In this document: piece by piece, positions 58,115 to 64,000 of the stretch
Layout: every line of letters begins with the position of its first letter
Position numbering within the stretch: position 1 is the first letter of the stretch
NCBI GenBank assembly: GCA_019137255.1
Contig: WPDH01000043.1
Span: 1-64,000, forward strand
Source of the DNA: Corinectria fuckeliana
Lineage: Eukaryota; Ascomycota; Sordariomycetes; Hypocreales; Nectriaceae
Reading direction: 5' to 3'
Length of the DNA stretch: 64,000 nucleotides
Position numbers and translations under genes: made by a program
Notes under the pieces: model-generated
What the model was told of the DNA's origin: nothing
What the model saw: only the letters and a program-made list of their open reading frames with translations
The model's database searches: none

Positions 58115-59215
58115 AGGGGGCCATATCTGCGTGGCCTTTGCGCGGTGCAATAGGCCATGGATACGGTATGGATGAGTTCATGGGGGAATGCTTGCACAGG
58201 CACTATTAAACGATACCCGATTCTATTCGTTAGTTGGATCCGTTACGGTTCTGAAAGTAGGAAGGTTAGATGACACCCAACAAAGCCAGTACTTAGACTA
58301 GGCCGTGCATTTTCTTCACCTTGCTTGTCGTGAATTAGTGAGCGTGACCAAAGTTTCATCTTCACCTCCATCTCCGTTCTTGGGTACCACATGTTCAAAC
58401 TGTCGACGTCGCATGACTGGCTGTGTTCCATGGTGGATAACAAACACTGTCTTAGGATGGGCCGCTAAGCTGCCAGTTGATCCAATCTGTAGATACAAAT
58501 GACTATAGGTCTGGGTACCGCGGCTAGCAGAACCCAGCCCAACTGGACGTACTAATTAATTTGTGGTGGAGTTGATCGCAACTTGTGATCTGATCATGAC
58601 GGTTGAGCAACGTTAGCATACGCCAGCTCCTTGTTACATGACTCAAGTTGAGTTTAGCCGTCTTGCAAGCACACACTCGAGAAGCTCTTCCATCAACCTT
58701 AGAAGTATTGTTTTTAAATATATGTCTGGAATCATCATATGGATCGTTACTGATATTGCCGTTTCCATCATTATTTGCGCCCAAAGCTCATTTCAAAACA
58801 GAACCTGCCCGGTTCGATCGATCCGCCGCGAAGTTGAATCATAGGCCTCAAAATCCTGTAAATACGTTTCTATCATTTCCAAGCTGTTGTTACACTCCTT
58901 TCGTAAATGTATCCAACCATGAGCTGCTTGTTTGGTGGCAGGTTGCGTTCCTTTCCTAACGCACATCGTAGTTTGGCTCACTCCTCTGTTGGTCTGACTC
59001 CTGGCCGACGCAGAAGAGGTAATCCCATCAATTTCAGATCGCTGCCACATTCGTCTTTCATTCATCCATATCCGCGTGTATGCATTTGTGTCGTAGTGTC
59101 CACTCAGGTCAGGGTCTTGAGCATGGCTCGCACGAGCCCGGGAGGAGGTCCTGCAATATCCAGGTCAGCCCGCCGCTCCCAAAAACCCAAACCGGTGATC
59201 AAACAAGGCGCACCT
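58115..59215. other. Intergenic region between convergent genes
   Basis: Presumably the 3' UTRs of the small membrane protein gene (plus) and the DUF8035-type gene (minus). Frames up to about 100 codons occur without motifs. Base composition is normal to slightly AT-rich. Confidence 0.5.
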
Positions 59216-61008
59216 TCATCGGTATTTCGGCACGCTGATGGACATCCTACCTTTCTTGTCCTTCTCGATCCGCGGTGGCTTACGGTGCTCAACCACCTTC
59301 TCCACTTGCTCCTCATAGATTACAACCTGTCCATCAGGAAGTCGCTCAGCGCGAACCATTTCTCGGTTTGGGGCACCGCCTTTGGGACGGTGTGCCAGCT
59401 CACGCTCCAGAGCCCGAATCTCGGCGCGAAGTTCATGACCACCTCGAGACCGAGAACGCGAACGTTCGAACAAAGCCACGGGTCCCGCAGACTTGCGGCG
59501 GCGGCGGCGGCTTGAGTGGCTGCGCGTGTCCCAGCTCGACGCGCTGCTAGCCCGGCTGGGAGAGTAATCGCGAATATACGTTTCCTCTTCCCAAGTCTCT
59601 TCCGGCGGGCCAGCCTCGATGATGACTGGAGCTTGAGGAGGAGGGGGTCCATAGTTTCTCATTAGGGGCGGGGGCCCGTCGTTTCTCATGAGAGGTGGGG
59701 GCGCGGGCGCAGGTGCTGGTGCGGGAGCGGGAGCAGGAGCGGCAACGGGCGGTGGCGGAGGTTGCTGCTCCCTCTGAGCCTCCGGTGGAGGAGCCGGTCT
59801 CGATTCTTCAGGGGGTGGTCTAATTTCGGGTGCCGGCGCAGGTGCCAGCGGAGAAGCTTTCTGCGTGGCCGGAGGCGGAGCAGGAAGCGCGGCAACAGGG
59901 CCCTTAGGAGGGGGAGCTCGAGAAGCGAGAATTTCCATCTCGACTGTACGTTGTGTGTTAGTCCTGTGATGTGGGGGGGGGGGGGTAAGCCCGTGTTTTG
60001 CTTACCCTTCTTATAGTCCTCGCTGACTTTGAGAAGCTCATCAATGTTGTCCTGTCCGAGGGCCTTCTGCACAATGATGGTGTTCCCCTATTCACGGTTA
60101 GGCTACATATCATGAGAGCATTAGGTAACCGAGCTCACCTCTTCAAAGAACGGGTATTCCAGGTCAATAAGAGCCCGCTTGGAGACCAGCTTGGAGGGGA
60201 TGCGAGTCTTGCCCTTCTTAGGATACTCGCTCCGCACAGTGGTGCCTCCGCTGCTGCTAGAGGACCGACTGGAGGTGGAGGATGAGACGGAGCTGCTTCT
60301 GTGAGACCGGGTTCGAGTAGAAAAGGAGTCCCGGCTGTGATCACGGCGTTTTCGGGTTCGGGTGTATTCCCGCTCGCGGACACGCTCAGGTGGTGGCTGG
60401 AAGTCGTCGTCGCCGAAGTGACTGGGCTCGGCGGTCTTGAGGTCATCGTAGAATCCTTGGTCAGGGTAGCGGGAGGGTGGAGGCAGGCCGCGAGCCTTTG
60501 GGAGAGGGATGGGAGTGTAGGGAGGAGCCCGGTAATCGTCGCGCCGGATATCCTCGCGCCGGGCGGGAGGACCATACTCCTCGTGCTCGCGAAAGATGTG
60601 ACCTGGGCGACGATCAAAGGTGTCAAGAGAAGATTGGCGGCGCAGGAAACCAGGCCTGCGAGGGGGAGAGGCACGACGAGGAAAGTCGCGCTCTCGCTCC
60701 CTTTCCATTACTGGGGGGGCTCGGCGAGCAGGTTCAGGGCTAAGAGGCTCGCGACGAGGTCGTGGCTCTTCAGGGTAGTAACGGCGGTCGCGAACGACGT
60801 CATCGTCGTCGAAAGAGCGGTTGAAGCGACGTTCCTGTCGATCGTCTCCGCGATCATCTCCGCGATCATCTCCGCGATCAGGACCACCTCGTCCGCCGCG
60901 CATCCATGGCCGGTCATCATCGCCCCGAGACTGTTCTCGGGACTGATCACGGTCACGGTCACGGCTGCGCTCGTATAGGAAGCGATCACGATCCCAGCGT
61001 TCGCCCAT
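59216..61008 (-). CDS. DUF8035-type Arg/Ser/Asp-rich nuclear-like protein
   Basis: Three exons on the minus strand, 61008-60139, 60087-60006 and 59943-59216, encode 559 residues. Introns of 51 and 62 bp are GTGAGC...TAG and GTAAGC...CAG, with phases that fit. Residues 1 to about 250 are a charged RD/RE/RS-rich low-complexity region with a DDRGDDRGDDR triplet. A conserved core spans the exon 1-2 junction: KKGKTRIPSKLVSKRALIDL, EYPFFEEGNTIIVQKALG, DNIDELLKVSEDYKK. A Pro/Ala-rich stretch with an APAPAPAP repeat follows, and the C-terminus is RLPDGQVVIYEEQVEKVVEH...KKGRMSISVPKYR. I recognise the core and C-terminus from fungal proteins annotated DUF8035. The RD/RS composition suggests RNA- or chromatin-related work in the nucleus, which is inference only. 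Confidence 0.85.
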
Positions 61009-63440
61009 TGTGGATGGCGTTGGTATGGTGTTGAGAGTACACGCAGAGTATAGCCGTAGTAGTGAAGGGTGAATGGGTATTGGATTAGTGTAAGTCCGAG
61101 GACCCAGAGTTGTGGTTGAAGTGCGAGGAAGATGGTAGGAGGAGCGTGTGGGAGAGAAAAAGAAGAGGAGAAGATGGTGGTGGTGGGTAGACAGATGATC
61201 AAGAAGAGAAGGAGGAGCAAGGGAGCAAAGGCAATGGCGCCCAGATGACGGATGATGGGAGATGGGGGAGGGGGAGGGGGCGCAATAGGAGATGACTGTG
61301 TGTGGATGATGACGTTTTCTGGCAGGACGCCCCGCTCGCCGCTATATTTTTGGGCGGAAGATTCCAGTGGCTGGCAGTGCGCTGGTAGCTTGTGACCCCG
61401 CTGCAAGGGTTCCAGGTTCCCCTAGGGTGTCCGTCTGAGCCTCTAAGGTCTTCGGGTGGCCACTGTGCGCAGTTCAGCAGCCTCGGTGGGGTGGTGTCGG
61501 GTTGCTGACCGGTGCTTGTGATAGGGCATCTACTTCGTACGGCGGGCTCTATCTTGGAACTCGAGGTTCTTGTGCTGCGAGACACACTGATGACGAGCAG
61601 GAGTTGCACTCGCAGCTGTTGAGACGAACTGTCAGTATCAGAGCCCAACGCCAGAGCCAGTCAGGAGCTGTTGGGCCCAGTCGACGCCTCAGTACAAAAA
61701 CCATTATGTTGTGCTGTTGCGTCCTTTCGCCGAGCGATTCCGATGCCTTCCTCTTCCCGCGGTGCCCAAGCCAAGTGGGGGATGCGACCCAAAGCCGGAT
61801 TTTTTTGTTGACCAGGATGAGGCCTCGTGAGGCTTGGGATACCAGGCTTGCTAGGACAGGGGGGGGGGGGGGGACGCCGCATCGTAGGGTGTTAGTATGC
61901 TAAGGCAGTGAGATAGAGCAAAACCTTCCATGCGAAGGATTCTTCGCGTTGAGGACCCGAGACTTGACGATGTGATACCAAATTAAAATCAGCTATATCG
62001 CCTTAGTTGGCTCGTGATATTCCTTCTTACCCTCGAGTCCCCGAACCAAGTCGAGGCTGTCACTATTGTAAGTACCCATTATTATTGCTCACCGTATCCA
62101 TAACAGCCCCCCCCGTCACAAACACCAAAAGCACATGCAACAGGGCCATCCCTTGGAACTCTTAGACACCTCATCGAGACTTTTGACGCACCATCCTCGT
62201 CGTTTCAACTCGTTTGCATTGCTTGTACCCCCCGTTTCGTCAACCGTTTCGTCAACATCCGCCGCTCAGGCAGCCATATCCCGCCGATGCCTGGTTTCTC
62301 CAACTTTGGCCACAACCTCTCTTCGATTCCGGCGCTACCAGCTCCTCGCCGGTAACGCAAGGGGAAAATTAGGTGGAGTTGCGCTGCCACTTGACTTACT
62401 GCGCAGCACCATCCTGGTGATTCTGGAACATGCACCGCTTCTTTGTCCTGCATTATCTGGCCCTACGAGAGGTCCCCCATCTCATCAAGCCGTGGTCAAG
62501 TAGCCGAGTTCCCTGTCGGAGTCGCCGCACCAAGGAACTGCCGTGTCCTGTATAATGATGTCATATGTCCAACCGCCGTATCTGGTTGGCACCCCACCAC
62601 GTAACGTCGGCATTCTCAGGATCGTCAGAGTGGGATGCCTTTCTCGTCCGAACACCGATGCTTCTCCATCCCCGGAATAGATAATCTCTAAGTTTGGAGC
62701 TTGGAACCCCTGGACCGATCGTCGAGAGTCTCTCGGTTGGGCCCGAATGTTGGGCAACTCTCCGCAGGTACGTACCCAACTTGTTCCTGGCCGTTGTTCG
62801 TGGCCGTCGAGATCCAAATTCTCCGGTCAGTTACATCAACAGCCCAACAAGCCACAGTCCCCAGGGTCGACGCCATCACTGCATCATCCTGATGGCCTCC
62901 TGGCCTGGCCAAGACCAATCCAGCAAGCCATTCCGCCGGTTGGCTATTCTTACGTCAAGAGGCAGGCCATTGGCGCGCGCAATCACCCCAGCTAAAGCTC
63001 TCACTGTCTATCTCCATCAGCTAACAGCTGGTCTTGCTTGGAGAACCCTAGCCTTGTTATGGTGGAGCTCACCGAACTTCTCCTTACCTTGCTCACCTTT
63101 CTGTAATTATGGACTCGATACGGAGTATGCTTTGCCAAGTTCGCTTGCTCTAATTGAGCTTGGCGCACAGAATCAGAAACCTACATAATAGTTAGTTGTC
63201 CAACGCCAGTCTCGAAAAACAGGTCACACATTGCACGTTTCAGGCTCCACGGAATTTGCGACTTCCAAGCGGTTTATGATTTTGAAATTTGTTTCTTAGA
63301 TTGCCTACCTGCTCGGTCCATGCTTAAAAGGGCCCGGCTGTCCCGTGCTCGTGTTCTAGTAATGTAGCCGATAAACGCCGCCGAAGGTGTCCAACCCTTA
63401 TATATTCTCATGTACTATCACGCACATATGGCCTCCCTAC
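61009..63440. other. Intergenic region, no gene seen
   Basis: Upstream region of the DUF8035-type gene and downstream region of the deuterolysin gene. Notable items are a G homopolymer of about 17 bases near 61857-61873, C/T-rich tracts near 61130-61280, and several tandem-like TTTCGTCAACC units near 62236-62258. Small frames up to 232 codons (minus, 60708-61406) are shadows of the gene or chance. Confidence 0.5.
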
Positions 63441-64000
63441 TTAACATCCAACGTTGATGGCGTTAGCGAACAAGCCGTACGTGTCGGCGTGGTTGATGTT
63501 CTGCTCGGCGGTCAAGCTCTGCAAGAAGTCGTAGCCATAGCCGCCATAGTCGGAGGTACCCTTGATCTGGGTGAGGTGGGTGCTCTCGTGTAGGACCGTG
63601 GTGCCGTGTTCCTGGCCGTGACACGTTGTGGTCGACGTCTGGAGCGCGGTGAAGAACAAGTCGCAGTACGCCATGTAGTTGAGGCCAGGAACCGTGTAAG
63701 CCAGCACGCCGTCGGTGCAGGCTCCGTACACGTCGGAGCAGTAGAACTTGGCGATGCCGGAGGTCGTGGAGCCGCATTCGGCCGCGACCTTGGAGAAGAC
63801 GCCGGCAACAGTGTTTCGGGTCTCAGCCGTGGCCGACTTGAAGTACTCGACCATCTTGTCGTCCGGACCGGACTGGGCCGCCTCTTGGGCTGCTTGGGCA
63901 AGCCCGGCACACCGACCGAGCGCAGCGTTGGTCGCTGCGAGCTTGGTATCGGTGCAGTCGCTCTGGACAATGCTTCGCTTCTTGCGGAAGGCCGTCTTGA
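63441..64000 (-). CDS. Deuterolysin (M35, neutral protease 2 family) metalloprotease, 5' end outside window
   Basis: The minus-strand frame enters at the window edge and ends with TAA at 63441-63443, giving about 186 C-terminal residues. The aspzincin signature is complete: HESTH followed by GTSDYGGYGYD (zinc ligands two His and the Asp of GTxDxxYG). Paired Cys (CGSTT, FYCSD, ACTDG, YCDLF, TTCHG, NVGC) fit the disulphide-rich secreted fold. Near the edge, RKKR precedes SIVQSDC, a dibasic site like the kexin-type cleavage between propeptide and mature enzyme in this family. The signal peptide and most of the propeptide would lie to the right of the window. These enzymes are secreted and cleave basic proteins. 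A short exon could also be missing. Confidence 0.93.
   Translation of the reverse strand, partial: KTAFRKKRSIVQSDCTDTKLAATNAALGRCAGLAQAAQEAAQSGPDDKMVEYFKSATAETRNTVAGVFSKVAAECGSTTSGIAKFYCSDVYGACTDGVLAYTVPGLNYMAYCDLFFTALQTSTTTCHGQEHGTTVLHESTHLTQIKGTSDYGGYGYDFLQSLTAEQNINHADTYGLFANAINVGC

Noticed and set aside
59320..60072. Alternative minus-strand frames overlapping the DUF8035-type gene
   Set aside because: Only the frame chosen joins across both introns with correct phase and carries the conserved core and C-terminus.

Overview
The window looks like chromosomal DNA of a filamentous ascomycete, probably a Sordariomycete. Short GT-AG introns with CTAAC/CTGAC-like branch sites, a full-size PDR transporter, a deuterolysin and several ascomycete-type proteins of unknown function all point there. 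The class is an inference. The DNA is sharply bipartite. GC-balanced blocks carrying single-copy genes alternate with extremely AT-rich blocks in which CpA/TpG and CpG are nearly gone, TpA is in excess, and old reading frames are full of TAA/TAG. That is the signature of repeat-induced point mutation (RIP).

Layout: (1) about 1-612, RIP-type AT block, cut by the window edge. (2) 613-9248, GC island with one large gene, a PDR-type ABC transporter (2259-6723). (3) 9249-17470, a Fot1/pogo-type DNA transposon with 47-bp perfect terminal inverted repeats and a TA duplication, split by a structurally complete Copia LTR retrotransposon (10601-16968, minus strand, duplication ATAAC). (4) 17473-31275, GC-balanced but almost gene-free; one conserved protein gene (19003-20256, minus) is visible. 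(5) 31276-45433, a 14.2-kb nested structure: an outer LTR element (LTRs about 211-213 bp, duplication TAGTT) of unrecognised coding content, interrupted by a Ty3/Gypsy chromovirus (35090-42836, plus strand, duplication TCTTC). A 0.6-kb stretch inside it (about 33580-34165) largely escaped RIP. (6) 45434-64000, a normal gene-dense segment: TANGO2-family protein, a conserved protein gene with an in-frame TAG, TFIIH subunit Tfb2, a hotdog thioesterase with eight exons, a multi-span membrane protein, a small two-span membrane protein, a DUF8035-type protein, and the 3' part of a deuterolysin (M35) gene that leaves the window.

The genes do not form an obvious pathway cluster: housekeeping (Tfb2, TANGO2-like, thioesterase) and accessory functions (drug efflux, secreted protease) are simply neighbours. 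The most informative content is the transposon archaeology. Three independent target-site duplications let the nesting order be read directly, and LTR pairs give an internal record of RIP (differences are transitions). Two elements have primer-binding sites resembling the complement of the initiator-Met tRNA anticodon arm. The points most worth a second look are the unclassified outer LTR element, the un-RIPed segment in it, and the in-frame TAG in the gene at 48890-50224. Gene models were rebuilt by hand from splice signals and reading frames, without database searches.
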